Of a stretch of DNA of 64,000 nucleotides, positions 1-8,070 are shown piece by piece; within the stretch, counting starts at the first letter, position 1; every line of letters starts with the position of its first letter. The DNA lies in assembly GCA_947494095.1 (NCBI GenBank), contig CANLTI010000012.1, positions 20,608 to 84,607 on the forward strand, read 5' to 3'. Made by a program: the position numbers and the translations under genes. The DNA comes from an uncultured Pseudomonadales bacterium. Its GTDB lineage: Bacteria > Pseudomonadota > Gammaproteobacteria > Pseudomonadales > Cellvibrionaceae. The notes beneath the pieces are model-generated. The model saw only the letters and a program-made list of their open reading frames with translations. It had not been told where the DNA came from and did not search any database.

Positions 1-830
1 AGAGTATGTGCTGTAAGCGTCTTCTTATTTAGGGTTATTTTACCGCTACTGAGTGCTGCATTTTCTAAAATAGTACTAACAAACTCTAAGGCGGTTTCGG
101 CTGGGGTGATGATCTTTTGAATAATGGCGTGTATACGCTTTGTGGATGTATTGCGTTTGTTGGCCATTTGGGTCAAGCCAATAATAGTCCCTAACGGGTT
201 ACGTAAGTCGTGAGCGACATAACCGACAAACCGCTTCATTTTTTGATTCAGTGCCAATAAGTGCTCTTCTTTATTGCGCAATAAAATAAACGCGCCAATG
301 GCATTGGCCATGAGTACAATTAAGTTGCGCTCGTGTACCGAAAACCCTTGGGAGCGAATGGTGGTAGAGGTGAAGTTGAGTGTGCCAAAGAGCTGCTCAT
401 CGACAAAAATAGGAGCCGATAAATAGGCCTCTAACTGAAGGTTTTGATAGACCGGATGGCAGTTCATATAATCTAGCGCGCCCACATTGGGAAACCCTAA
501 TACTTGCTGGTGTTTAACGACTTCTCGGCAGTAGGTGTTTTCGAGCTCAAATATTTGGCCTTTCTCGAGGAGGTTAAGAGGGCTAATGACATCACACACA
601 CGATAGCTGTTGCCCGTGACTTCACTGACAATACCTGTTTCTAGGTCAAATATTTCAACGCCAGAGGCGATGTACTCGTGAATCAAGTCATCAAAATTCT
701 CGAATTTGCTGGCGGTTAACAGGTGTACGCGCGTTAAGTTATTGAGCATGGCCCGCAGTTGCTCAGTTTCTGATGCTGATGCATCCATACTTAAATAGGT
801 TGTATCGTCAATAAACGCTGGGTATTTCAT
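1..830 (-). CDS. GAF-domain sensor histidine kinase, partial (3' end off the window)
   Basis: This minus-strand gene starts at the ATG at 830-828 and runs off the left edge, so only the first 276 codons are visible. Residues about 40-185 look like a GAF sensory domain, and the protein has no signal peptide or membrane segment. A histidine-kinase dimerisation segment follows, with the phospho-acceptor motif VAHDLRNPL around His207. The ATPase domain would lie outside the window. It is probably a cytoplasmic two-component sensor. No partner regulator is visible, and the ligand cannot be inferred. It is divergent from modA, and the intergenic region carries a 21-bp tandem repeat. Confidence 0.85.
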   Translation of the reverse strand, partial: MKYPAFIDDTTYLSMDASASETEQLRAMLNNLTRVHLLTASKFENFDDLIHEYIASGVEIFDLETGIVSEVTGNSYRVCDVISPLNLLEKGQIFELENTYCREVVKHQQVLGFPNVGALDYMNCHPVYQNLQLEAYLSAPIFVDEQLFGTLNFTSTTIRSQGFSVHERNLIVLMANAIGAFILLRNKEEHLLALNQKMKRFVGYVAHDLRNPLGTIIGLTQMANKRNTSTKRIHAIIQKIITPAETALEFVSTILENAALSSGKITLNKKTLTAHT

Positions 831-839
831 TGTTTTTCT

Positions 840-881
840 GCATATCTCGTTGTGTGTAATGCACATCTCGTTTCGTGTAGT
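840..881. repeat. 21-bp tandem direct repeat upstream of modA and the kinase gene
   Basis: Two 21-bp units (840-860 and 861-881) share the pattern GCAYATCTCGTT followed by a GTGTA-rich half. A third partial start, GCAT, follows at 882. The repeat lies between the divergent kinase and modA start codons, so it could be a regulator binding site. It does not match the palindromic ModE operator. Function is unknown. Confidence 0.6.
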
Positions 882-962
882 GCATAATCCCTTTTTTAGT
901 ATAGGTTTGATTTTAAAGTATGCGATTGTATGGGGTATTAATGACTCAGGAGGGCGGTCATT

Positions 963-1919
963 TTGACTAAGCTTTTGGCGTGTGTAAGCGTTTACTTATT
1001 TTTGGCTGCAGGTTCTGTTTACGCTGAGACATTGCGCGTTGCGGTCGCGGCTAATTTTGCTGAGCCACTTAAGCAGCTTGCCTCAGTCTTTGAGCGTACA
1101 ACGGGCCACCGAGTCACCATTATTAGTGGCTCTTCGGGCAAGCTATACGCGCAAATAGTGCGTGGTGCGCCGTTTGATATGTTTTTATCGGCAGATACAC
1201 TAAAGCCTCGCGCGCTTGTTAAGCAGGGTATCGCAACGCATTTATTTACTTATGCTCGCGGGCAGTTAGTCTTGCTGGTAAGCAAAAAGGCCTTAACCCA
1301 AGCCAGAACACCTGCATGGGTTGAGTGGTTAAATGCTCCCTCGGCTAAACGGATTGCTATAGCCAACCCCATTGTGGCGCCTTATGGCATTGCTGCTCAG
1401 CAAATATTGGAGCGTTTTAGTCGTCACGCAAGTACGGCTCACACCGGCACCTTATTGGTTAACGCTGAAAATGTGAGCCAAGTGGGGCATTATGTTAAAA
1501 ATCAGAGTGTTGATGCGGGTTTTGTGGCGGCTTCACTACTGCCTTTATTCGATGGGCCCAATACAGCGCTTAGTGGCTCGTTATTTAGCGGTCATGCGTT
1601 ATCTGACGGCAGTCCATCACGTTGGGTCGATGCAACGCATTGGTGGCTTTGGTATATCCCTGAGCGCGCGTATTCGGCTATTTTACAGCAAGGCGTCATT
1701 TTACCCAGAGCCAATATTGAGGTCGCCAATGCCTTTCGGGAATTTTTGGTGAGTACACATGTACAAACTGCATTGCGCACCGATTGGGGCTATTTATCGA
1801 TTCCTGATGATAAGACTACTGGCCATGAGCCTGCTGCGTCTATTCAATTATCAGATGATAGCTCCGGGGTTACAGGTGTAATGTTAGGTGTTACAAGGAA
1901 GGCGCATGTTGAATATTAG
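963..1919 (+). CDS. modA: Molybdate ABC transporter, periplasmic substrate-binding protein ModA
   Basis: ModA captures molybdate or tungstate in the periplasm and delivers it to the ModBC permease for molybdenum-cofactor synthesis. The 318-residue product has a signal peptide (residues 1-21, cleavage after VYA), then the ModA-type start LRVAVAANF and a GSSGK oxyanion-binding segment. It is longer than a typical ModA of about 255 residues, with an unusual polar tail. The start is TTG, supported by AGGAGGG at 948-954, eight bases upstream. It overlaps modB by 14 bases, so the genes are translationally coupled. Confidence 0.93.
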   Translation: MTKLLACVSVYLFLAAGSVYAETLRVAVAANFAEPLKQLASVFERTTGHRVTIISGSSGKLYAQIVRGAPFDMFLSADTLKPRALVKQGIATHLFTYARGQLVLLVSKKALTQARTPAWVEWLNAPSAKRIAIANPIVAPYGIAAQQILERFSRHASTAHTGTLLVNAENVSQVGHYVKNQSVDAGFVAASLLPLFDGPNTALSGSLFSGHALSDGSPSRWVDATHWWLWYIPERAYSAILQQGVILPRANIEVANAFREFLVSTHVQTALRTDWGYLSIPDDKTTGHEPAASIQLSDDSSGVTGVMLGVTRKAHVEY

Positions 1920-2598
1920 CCCTGATGACTGGGCAGCTATAGTGCTAACAATAAAGTTAGCCAGTACAGTGACAGCGATATTAATTGTTTTGAGTACGCC
2001 ACTGGCATGGTGGCTAGTACAAACGCAATCATGGTTTAAAGCGCCGGTCATTGCTGTCGTGGCTATGCCGGTTATTTTACCGCCGACGGTATTGGGGTTT
2101 TATTTTTTGGTGTTACTAAGCCCTACTGGCTGGCTCGGTAGTGTTTTAATGACTTTGAATGTCCCTAGTTTACTCTTTAGTTTTACAGGGCTTGTAGTGA
2201 CCTCTGTTATTTATTCATTACCGTTTGTTGTGCAGCCTATTTATTTGGCAATGAAGGGTATTCCCCAAGCAACACTAGAGGTTGCGGCTACGGTAGGTGC
2301 TGGCCCTGTGGATCGGTTTTTTTCTATTGTGTTGCCACTGAGTCGACCGGGTATTATTGCTGCAGCTGTTTTGGGTTTTATTCATACGGTGGGTGAGTTT
2401 GGTGTGGTATTGATGATTGGTGGTAATATTCCTCAGCAAACCAAAGTTTTATCGATTCAAATTTATGATCATGTTGAAGCGCTTAACTATGGTGCGGCGC
2501 ATGTTTTATCTGGCAGCTTAGTGTTGTTCTCTTTTGTTGTGTTATTGGTACTTTATAGTGTGCTGTGGCGCCGTATTAACCCCAGTACTGTGGAATAA
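1906..2598 (+). CDS. modB: Molybdate ABC transporter permease ModB
   Basis: This is the inner-membrane channel subunit of the molybdate importer. The 230-residue product is almost entirely hydrophobic, with about five membrane segments. It has the binding-protein-dependent permease EAA-type loop (EVAATVGAGPVDRFF), which contacts the ATPase. The ATG at 1906 is preferred over the in-frame GTG at 1888 because AAGGAAGG (1895-1902) sits just upstream. It overlaps the end of modA and is followed by modC about 40 bases later. Confidence 0.93.
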   Translation: MLNISPDDWAAIVLTIKLASTVTAILIVLSTPLAWWLVQTQSWFKAPVIAVVAMPVILPPTVLGFYFLVLLSPTGWLGSVLMTLNVPSLLFSFTGLVVTSVIYSLPFVVQPIYLAMKGIPQATLEVAATVGAGPVDRFFSIVLPLSRPGIIAAAVLGFIHTVGEFGVVLMIGGNIPQQTKVLSIQIYDHVEALNYGAAHVLSGSLVLFSFVVLLVLYSVLWRRINPSTVE

Positions 2599-2638
2599 GG
2601 AGCCTATAACTGATGGTGGCACCGGTTTGGGAGTTAAT

Positions 2639-3784
2639 ATGAATACGTGCGTCAAAGCGGGTTTAAGTGTGAGCCTGAGATGGCCACGCAAAAATTTTGA
2701 TATCGATCTTGAGCTTACGTTGCCGGCGGGGGTTAATGTGTTATTTGGGCCGTCGGGCTCAGGTAAAACAACTATTTTACGCTATTTGGCCGGGCTAGAT
2801 CGGGATGCTAACTACGTAGGTCAGGTACGCGTTAACGATATTTGTTGGTTTAAGGCTGTCAAAGGGTATAAAAAATATCAGTTAGCCTGTCACAAACGCT
2901 CTATAGGTTATGTCTTTCAAACGCCATCGTTACTACCTCATTTAACGGTTAAGCAAAACCTAGCTTATGCCATTAGGCGCAGCGCTGAGTCGCAGCCACT
3001 TGTAGCGCTCGAGCCATTAATCGCGTTATTAAAATTGGCGCCGTTACTGCATCACATGCCTCATCAGCTCTCGGGTGGCGAGGCGCAGCGAGTGAGTTTG
3101 GCAAGAGCTTTTATCGTTAAGCCTAAGCTGCTATTACTTGATGAGCCCTTATCAGCACTGGATGCATTGCATAAACAAGAGTTACTTGATTTTATGGTGT
3201 CGTTATTTGCCACGCTGAATATTCCGGTGGTCTATGTCACTCATTCGCTCGAAGAGGTTGCGCGGCTCGCACAGACACTCACTATTTTGGATCGTGGCAA
3301 GGTTAAACACAGTGGGCAAGCGCAGGGTGTATTAAGCAATTTAGCCGTTGCCGCCACTTTAGGGCGCAATGCGTGTGTGTATGTTGAAGCGACAATTCGC
3401 GAGTACGACAACCCTTGGTGCTTAATTAAAGTGGCGCTGGGGGATGCTGAACTATACTTTCCGCGCTCGGTATTACCCCCGCGGCTTGCGCAGCATAATA
3501 CATTATTGAGTCACTCTAATAATCCGCCTGTGCGCTTAAAAATTAATGCCAGTGATGTCAGTTTAGCGCTGCAGCCCCCGCAACAATCCAGTATTCAAAA
3601 TTGTATACAGGGTATTATTGATCGCGTTTGGCTCGATGAACTTGATGCACATTGCCTTGTGAGTGTGGATGTGGGCGGTCAGATTATTATTGTTCGTATA
3701 ACAAGAAAGTCGTTCAGTGAATTGGCGCTTGCTTGCGGTACGAGTGTTTTTGTGCTGATCAAATCGGTTGTGATTACGGGCTAA
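2639..3784 (+). CDS. modC: Molybdate ABC transporter ATP-binding protein ModC
   Basis: This is the cytoplasmic ATPase that drives ModB. In the 381-residue product the Walker A motif GPSGSGKTT lies at residues 37-45. The signature LSGGEAQRVSLARA and the Walker B LLLLDEPLSALD follow, and after about residue 290 there is a TOBE/Mop-like oxyanion-sensing domain. The ATG at 2639 is chosen because the ABC domain begins right after it and GGGAG (2629-2633) precedes it. The open frame extends further upstream into modB, which is probably incidental. It is the last gene of the modABC operon. Confidence 0.92.
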   Translation: MNTCVKAGLSVSLRWPRKNFDIDLELTLPAGVNVLFGPSGSGKTTILRYLAGLDRDANYVGQVRVNDICWFKAVKGYKKYQLACHKRSIGYVFQTPSLLPHLTVKQNLAYAIRRSAESQPLVALEPLIALLKLAPLLHHMPHQLSGGEAQRVSLARAFIVKPKLLLLDEPLSALDALHKQELLDFMVSLFATLNIPVVYVTHSLEEVARLAQTLTILDRGKVKHSGQAQGVLSNLAVAATLGRNACVYVEATIREYDNPWCLIKVALGDAELYFPRSVLPPRLAQHNTLLSHSNNPPVRLKINASDVSLALQPPQQSSIQNCIQGIIDRVWLDELDAHCLVSVDVGGQIIIVRITRKSFSELALACGTSVFVLIKSVVITG

Positions 3785-3818
3785 TGTTTAAGGGGCGAGG
3801 CAAAAATACATTACCCAT

Positions 3819-3844
3819 TAGCACCTCTCAAGAGGGGATTGCTA
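3819..3844 (+). terminator. Possible weak terminator hairpin after modC
   Basis: Outer arms TAGCA/TGCTA (3819-3823, 3840-3844) and inner arms CCTCT/AGAGG (3824-3828, 3831-3835) form a bulged hairpin downstream of modC. There is no clear T-run, so its role in termination is uncertain. Confidence 0.3.
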
Positions 3845-3902
3845 GTTCGGCTCAATAGTTACATTATGGATTATGGGGTTTTAAAATTTAGATGGTAAGT
3901 TG

Positions 3903-4772
3903 TCATTTGATAGCGCCATAAAATACTGCACTTATAAAATATTGCACTTTTTGCTCAATGGCTGGCCAATGCGCTAGCCAGCCATCGCTGTGCTGTGTAT
4001 TGGCAAGGCTATAGCAGTGCGCATTAGGCTGCTTGTGACATATTTTTTGTGTGCTGTTAGCAATCACACTATCTTGAGCGCCAGAGTAATGCCATTGCGG
4101 GGTATTGATTAAAGGGAGTTTGAGCGTGCTTTTGGGTAGCTTGTGAGCTTGGTTAAATTTGGCAGGCCTAAGGTTGCCCGCTAAGGTAATAATTAACTGA
4201 GGTTTTTGTGGCATGTTGGCCGCTAGCAGCATGGCTAAAGTGCCGCCACCGCTATGGCCGATGAGTATATAGCGAGATATTGTGTGTTGTTGCAGTACGG
4301 CTTCTAGCTCGGTTCTTAGTGCCCGAATAACCCCTTGGCTGTAAATGTCAGTGGTCCACCAATTAGCGGTACAGCTGCCGGGTAGTGTTGTTGTGCTCGC
4401 CAATGTGCTCGCAAAGCTTGATACGTTAAAACCTGTATTATCAAAATAACATGGCCGCCTTAAATAAAGTGCGATTGTTTGTGTATTTTGCCATAGCTGA
4501 TAAGCGACGGGTTTTTTAACAATAGGCCGCCGAGCAGGCCAACGCCCAAGCACCCAAGGCGTACCATCACCCTCAATAAAAACCCAAAGTGTACGGCTTG
4601 ATGTGTTGTTAGCGTGTTTGATAATACTGGAGGGTGTAGCGGGCGCTGTAGTCTGAGGTACAGCAGGTGTTGTGGTCATTGTCTCGCAGGCTGCGATATT
4701 GAGTGCGATGCTGATAACGCTATATTTTGTTATGTTTGCGCGGATTAATGTGAAAGCAGTCAACTTAAACAT
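3903..4772 (-). CDS. Lipoprotein alpha/beta hydrolase
   Basis: The 289-residue product has an N-terminal hydrophobic stretch ending in a lipobox-like IAAC, so it may be a lipoprotein. After a Thr/Pro-rich linker comes an alpha/beta-hydrolase fold. The nucleophile elbow is GHSGGG (motif ILIGHSGGGTLAMLL), and a likely catalytic His lies in the late segment NTQHSDGW. The early motif WVFIEGDGTPW resembles the oxyanion-hole strand of small serine hydrolases. The substrate is unknown; lipid or ester hydrolysis is inferred from the fold only. It stands alone downstream of the diguanylate cyclase gene. Confidence 0.75.
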   Translation of the reverse strand: MFKLTAFTLIRANITKYSVISIALNIAACETMTTTPAVPQTTAPATPSSIIKHANNTSSRTLWVFIEGDGTPWVLGRWPARRPIVKKPVAYQLWQNTQTIALYLRRPCYFDNTGFNVSSFASTLASTTTLPGSCTANWWTTDIYSQGVIRALRTELEAVLQQHTISRYILIGHSGGGTLAMLLAANMPQKPQLIITLAGNLRPAKFNQAHKLPKSTLKLPLINTPQWHYSGAQDSVIANSTQKICHKQPNAHCYSLANTQHSDGWLAHWPAIEQKVQYFISAVFYGAIK

Positions 4773-4826
4773 TAATTGTAAGGCGGGTTAGTAGCATTTA
4801 ATGAGTGGCCGGCATGGGGTGTAGAA

Positions 4827-5492
4827 TTAATCGGCAGTGTCTAGCGAGGTGTCTAATGAGGTGTCTAATGAGGTTTGCGGGAAGGGTACGTTAGCCACGA
4901 CACAATTGCGCCCTTTGTTTTTTGCTTTGTATAAGGCTTTGTCAGCTTGCATTACCAGTGCGCGCGCGGTGACTTCTTTATCTTGATAGTTGGCTGTCGA
5001 GACGCCAAGGCTAGCACTCAACGATAATTGCCTACCTTGGGGCAAAATAATGGGTATTCCAAAAATTTGTTGGCGCAAGCGCCCAGCAACAGCAATAGCG
5101 GTATTAATGGGGGTGCTGGGTAAAATAATAGCGTATTCTTCGCCGCCATATCGGCAGGCGATATCGAGCCTCCTTAGGTCATGCATAATGGCATTGGCCA
5201 CATGCTGAATGGCCAAGTCGCCAATAGGGTGGCCGTAGTCATCATTAACGCGTTTAAAGTGGTCAATATCCAATAAAATCAAGCTGGTAGGGTGGCCTGT
5301 GCGGCGTGTGCGCTCAAGCTCTTGATTAATAGCGTAATTGAAATGACGCCGGTTGTGTAAACCGGTTAATTCATCGCGATGAACGTCATTTTCTAATTTT
5401 TTAACACGTGCACGTAGAGTTATGAGCTCTTGCCAAACGGGGCATTGCTCATCGCCATTTAAGCATCTATGCTCAGGCTCGTTTTGGCTCAT
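4827..5492 (-). CDS. Soluble diguanylate cyclase (GGDEF domain)
   Basis: This cytoplasmic protein should condense two GTP into cyclic di-GMP. The 221-residue product is a short N-terminal helix followed by a full GGDEF domain. It has DELTGLHNRRHF near residue 40, the active-site motif GGEEY, and an RRLD inhibitory I-site five residues before it. There is no sensory domain, so input must come from a partner or from the N-terminal coil. The C-terminus ends in three copies of TSLD encoded by a 12-bp tandem repeat. It follows the polyamine operon on the same strand. Confidence 0.9.
   Translation of the reverse strand: MSQNEPEHRCLNGDEQCPVWQELITLRARVKKLENDVHRDELTGLHNRRHFNYAINQELERTRRTGHPTSLILLDIDHFKRVNDDYGHPIGDLAIQHVANAIMHDLRRLDIACRYGGEEYAIILPSTPINTAIAVAGRLRQQIFGIPIILPQGRQLSLSASLGVSTANYQDKEVTARALVMQADKALYKAKNKGRNCVVANVPFPQTSLDTSLDTSLDTAD
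4837..4872. repeat. 12-bp in-frame tandem repeat, three copies, in the diguanylate cyclase C-terminus
   Basis: Three units, GTGTCTAGCGAG then GTGTCTAATGAG twice (4837-4848, 4849-4860, 4861-4872), encode the repeated tetrapeptide TSLD at the end of the protein. Twelve bases keep the frame, so copy-number change would only alter tail length. Confidence 0.85.
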
Positions 5493-5580
5493 AAGGATAT
5501 CCTATACATATGCACTAATGGCTGGGTGCTCTATTTAACAGTGCATAAATAATACGCATACTTCTTATTGTGCACAATTT

Positions 5581-6816
5581 TTATGACAATCGCATTTTAA
5601 AATCGTTATAGGTGAATGATTTAACAACACGCGTTGTACCTGTTTTTGTGTTGGTTGTGATAATGGCAGGTAAAGGTATACCGTTAAAGGTCGTATTTTT
5701 CACCATTGTATAGATAGCCATGTCTTCAAACATTAAACGCTGACCTATTTGCAGTGGTGTATTGAAGCTGTAATCACCGATTACATCACCTGATAAACAG
5801 CTGGGCCCACCTAAGCGGTAGGTATAGGCTAATTCATTGGCTTCGCCAGCATGCGTAATGCGTGGGCGATAGGGCATTTCTAGCACGTCGGGCATATGAC
5901 AGGTTGCTGAGGCATCTAAAATAGCTAAATCCATTTGGTTGTGCACCGTATCGAGCACCTCACAAACAAAAATGCCTGCATTTAGGGCAATCGCTTCGCC
6001 TGGTTCTAAATAGACTTGCACATTGTGCTGCTGGCTAAATGCTTTGACTCGCGTGATGAGGTCCTCGACTTGATAGTCTTCACGCGTAATATGATGACCT
6101 CCTCCAAAGTTAACCCATTGAACGTGCGGCAGTATGTGACTAAAGCGCGTCTCTATCGCATCCAAGGTTCGTGCCAGTGGTTCGAAGTCTTGCTCGCATA
6201 GGGTATGAAAATGTAAGCCGCTAATACCGCTTAGGTCTTCATTGGCAAACTTATCGATAGTGATGCCCATGCGAGAGCAAGGGGCGCACGGGTCGTAAAT
6301 GGCTGCGGCACCTTCAGAGTGCTCGGGGTTAATGCGTAGCCCAAAAGAAAGCTCAGGACGATTGCGTTGTGCGGCTAAAGCTTGTGTTTTATGTTGCTTC
6401 CATTGGCTGAATGAGTTGAAAACAACATGATTAGATAGCGCCAATACTTCAGTGATCTCGTGTGCTCTGTAGGCGGCGGCGTAGGTGTGCACTTCACCGC
6501 CGTACTCTTCTCGGCCTAGGCGTGCCTCAAAGGGGCCGCTGGCGCAGGTACCGCTTAAGTATTTCATGATTAGAGGAGCAGCACTAAAAAACGAAAACGC
6601 TTTTAAGGCAAGTAATACCTTAGCGCCACTGCGCTGTTGCACGTCGGCTAAAAGCTGCAAGTTTTTTTCTAGCTGACACTCATCAATGATATAGCTAGGA
6701 CTGGGGACGCTGTAAAGGTCAAAATTTTCAAGGGAGTGAGACACGCGGTAATCCAAAAAAGAGTCGACAAAAAGAAGCCGCTTTAATAAGCGGCTTGTTG
6801 AAGGAGGGTTAGTCAC
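5581..6816 (-). CDS. nspC: Carboxynorspermidine/carboxyspermidine decarboxylase (NspC type)
   Basis: This PLP enzyme of the alanine-racemase fold decarboxylates carboxynorspermidine or a related carboxypolyamine. The frame from GTG 6816 gives 411 residues. The motif VPSPSYIIDE begins the typical domain near residue 37, KAFSFFS around residue 72 holds the probable PLP lysine, and LEPGEAI and GPSCLSGD are also present. The start overlaps the upstream gene by eight bases. The first 35 residues are longer than usual for the family; an in-frame GTG at 6744 would give 387 residues. A terminator-like hairpin lies between these two candidate starts. The true substrate depends on what the neighbouring dehydrogenase makes. 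Confidence 0.87.
   Translation of the reverse strand: MTNPPSTSRLLKRLLFVDSFLDYRVSHSLENFDLYSVPSPSYIIDECQLEKNLQLLADVQQRSGAKVLLALKAFSFFSAAPLIMKYLSGTCASGPFEARLGREEYGGEVHTYAAAYRAHEITEVLALSNHVVFNSFSQWKQHKTQALAAQRNRPELSFGLRINPEHSEGAAAIYDPCAPCSRMGITIDKFANEDLSGISGLHFHTLCEQDFEPLARTLDAIETRFSHILPHVQWVNFGGGHHITREDYQVEDLITRVKAFSQQHNVQVYLEPGEAIALNAGIFVCEVLDTVHNQMDLAILDASATCHMPDVLEMPYRPRITHAGEANELAYTYRLGGPSCLSGDVIGDYSFNTPLQIGQRLMFEDMAIYTMVKNTTFNGIPLPAIITTNTKTGTTRVVKSFTYNDFKMRLS
6764..6796 (-). terminator. Terminator-like hairpin inside the 5' end of nspC
   Basis: On the minus strand a perfect 9-bp stem, AAGCCGCTT / AAGCGGCTT with loop ATTA (6796-6775), is followed directly by CTTTTTG. It lies 20 bases inside the annotated nspC frame and just past the stop codon of the upstream gene. 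It may act as an attenuator, or it may mark the real gene boundary. Confidence 0.6.
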
Positions 6817-8008
6817 TTAATCCAGTTTTTGTTAATTCTACAACGGTCCAAGGGAGGCCGTACTGGTTAAGGTCTTCCATAAATGGGTCAGGATCAAATT
6901 GTTCCATATTCCATACGCCGGCTTTCATCCACTTGCCGTCGAGCATCATTTTGGCGCCAATCATGGCGGGCACACCGGTGGTGTAGGAGATCGCTTGTGA
7001 TTGTACTTCGGCATAGCATGCTTCATGGTCGCAGATGTTATAAACATACATGATACGCTCTTTGCCATCTTTAATACCTTTGGCGACGCAACCAATGCAT
7101 GTACGGCCTTTGGTTAATGGGCCAAGGCTTGAGGGGTCAGGTAAAACAGCTTTAAGAAACTGTAATGGCACAATCTCTACGCCGTTGTAGTTAACAGGTG
7201 CTATGCCTGTCATACCTACATTTTGCAAAACTTCTAAGTGTTGTAAATAAGCATCACCAAAGGTCATCCAAAAACGCGCACGTTTAATTTCAGGGAAGTG
7301 CTTAGTAATAGACTCTAGCTCTTCGTGATACATTAAATACATGTTTTTAGAACCTATGCCTTCAGGGAAGTCATAGGTTTCTTTGATTGACAGTGGTGCG
7401 GTTTCTATCCATTGGCCGTCTTGCCAGTAACGGCCATTGGCGGTGACTTCACGGATATTAATTTCAGGATTAAAGTTAGTGGCAAAGGGTTGGCCGTGAT
7501 CGCCGGCATTGCAATCAATAATATCTAGCTCATGTATTTCATCGAAATAATGCTTTTTGAGGTAGGCGGTATACACGTTGGTCACGCCTGGATCAAAGCC
7601 GCTGCCTAGCAAGGCCATTAAGCCTGCTTGCTTGAACTTTTCTTGATAAGCCCACTGCCAGCTGTATTCAAATTTTGCTTCTTCAGGTGGCTCGTAGTTA
7701 GCGGTATCCATGTAATGGATGCCAGCATTTAGACACGCATCCATAATGTGCAAGTCTTGGTAGGGGAGCGCAACGTTAATGACGAGGCTGGGCTTTTCTG
7801 CCTCTAAAAGTGCGGTTAATGCTGGTACGTCATCGGCATCTATTTGTGCCGTACGAATAGGCCGCTTTAATTGCGCGGCAATGGCTTTGCAGCGCGCTTC
7901 GGTGCGGCTCGCTAAAATAATTTCGCTAAAAACTTCGGGTAGTTGCGCACATTTGTGGGTCACAACACCACCTACGCCACCGGCACCAATAATTAAAACC
8001 TTGCTCAT
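6809..8008 (-). CDS. Carboxy(nor)spermidine dehydrogenase-type saccharopine dehydrogenase family protein
   Basis: This NAD(P)H-dependent enzyme family joins aspartate semialdehyde to a diamine by reductive condensation, forming a carboxypolyamine. The 399-residue product begins with a Rossmann motif (VLIIGAGGVGGVV) and keeps the saccharopine-dehydrogenase pattern VINVALPYQD and GSGFDPGVTNV. The ATG at 8008 has GAGG eight bases upstream. It lies between speA and the nspC-type decarboxylase, overlapping the latter by eight bases. The likely acceptor is putrescine or agmatine, because speA is the only upstream polyamine gene here. A diaminopropane acceptor, as in Vibrio, remains possible. Confidence 0.88.
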   Translation of the reverse strand: MSKVLIIGAGGVGGVVTHKCAQLPEVFSEIILASRTEARCKAIAAQLKRPIRTAQIDADDVPALTALLEAEKPSLVINVALPYQDLHIMDACLNAGIHYMDTANYEPPEEAKFEYSWQWAYQEKFKQAGLMALLGSGFDPGVTNVYTAYLKKHYFDEIHELDIIDCNAGDHGQPFATNFNPEINIREVTANGRYWQDGQWIETAPLSIKETYDFPEGIGSKNMYLMYHEELESITKHFPEIKRARFWMTFGDAYLQHLEVLQNVGMTGIAPVNYNGVEIVPLQFLKAVLPDPSSLGPLTKGRTCIGCVAKGIKDGKERIMYVYNICDHEACYAEVQSQAISYTTGVPAMIGAKMMLDGKWMKAGVWNMEQFDPDPFMEDLNQYGLPWTVVELTKTGLSD

Positions 8009-8070
8009 AATGTAAACCTCAATAGTGTGGGTTTATGGGCTGCATGGACAGCCAGTTCAATGGATAATTT

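Noticed and set aside
840..960. ModE-type operator upstream of modA
   Set aside because: No CGCTATAT...TATATAACG-like dyad was found. Only the unrelated 21-bp repeat is present.
5493..5580. Cyclic di-GMP riboswitch between nspC and the diguanylate cyclase gene
   Set aside because: Only an imperfect GTGCA/TGCAC dyad is visible. The conserved riboswitch core is not recognisable, and the region is too short.
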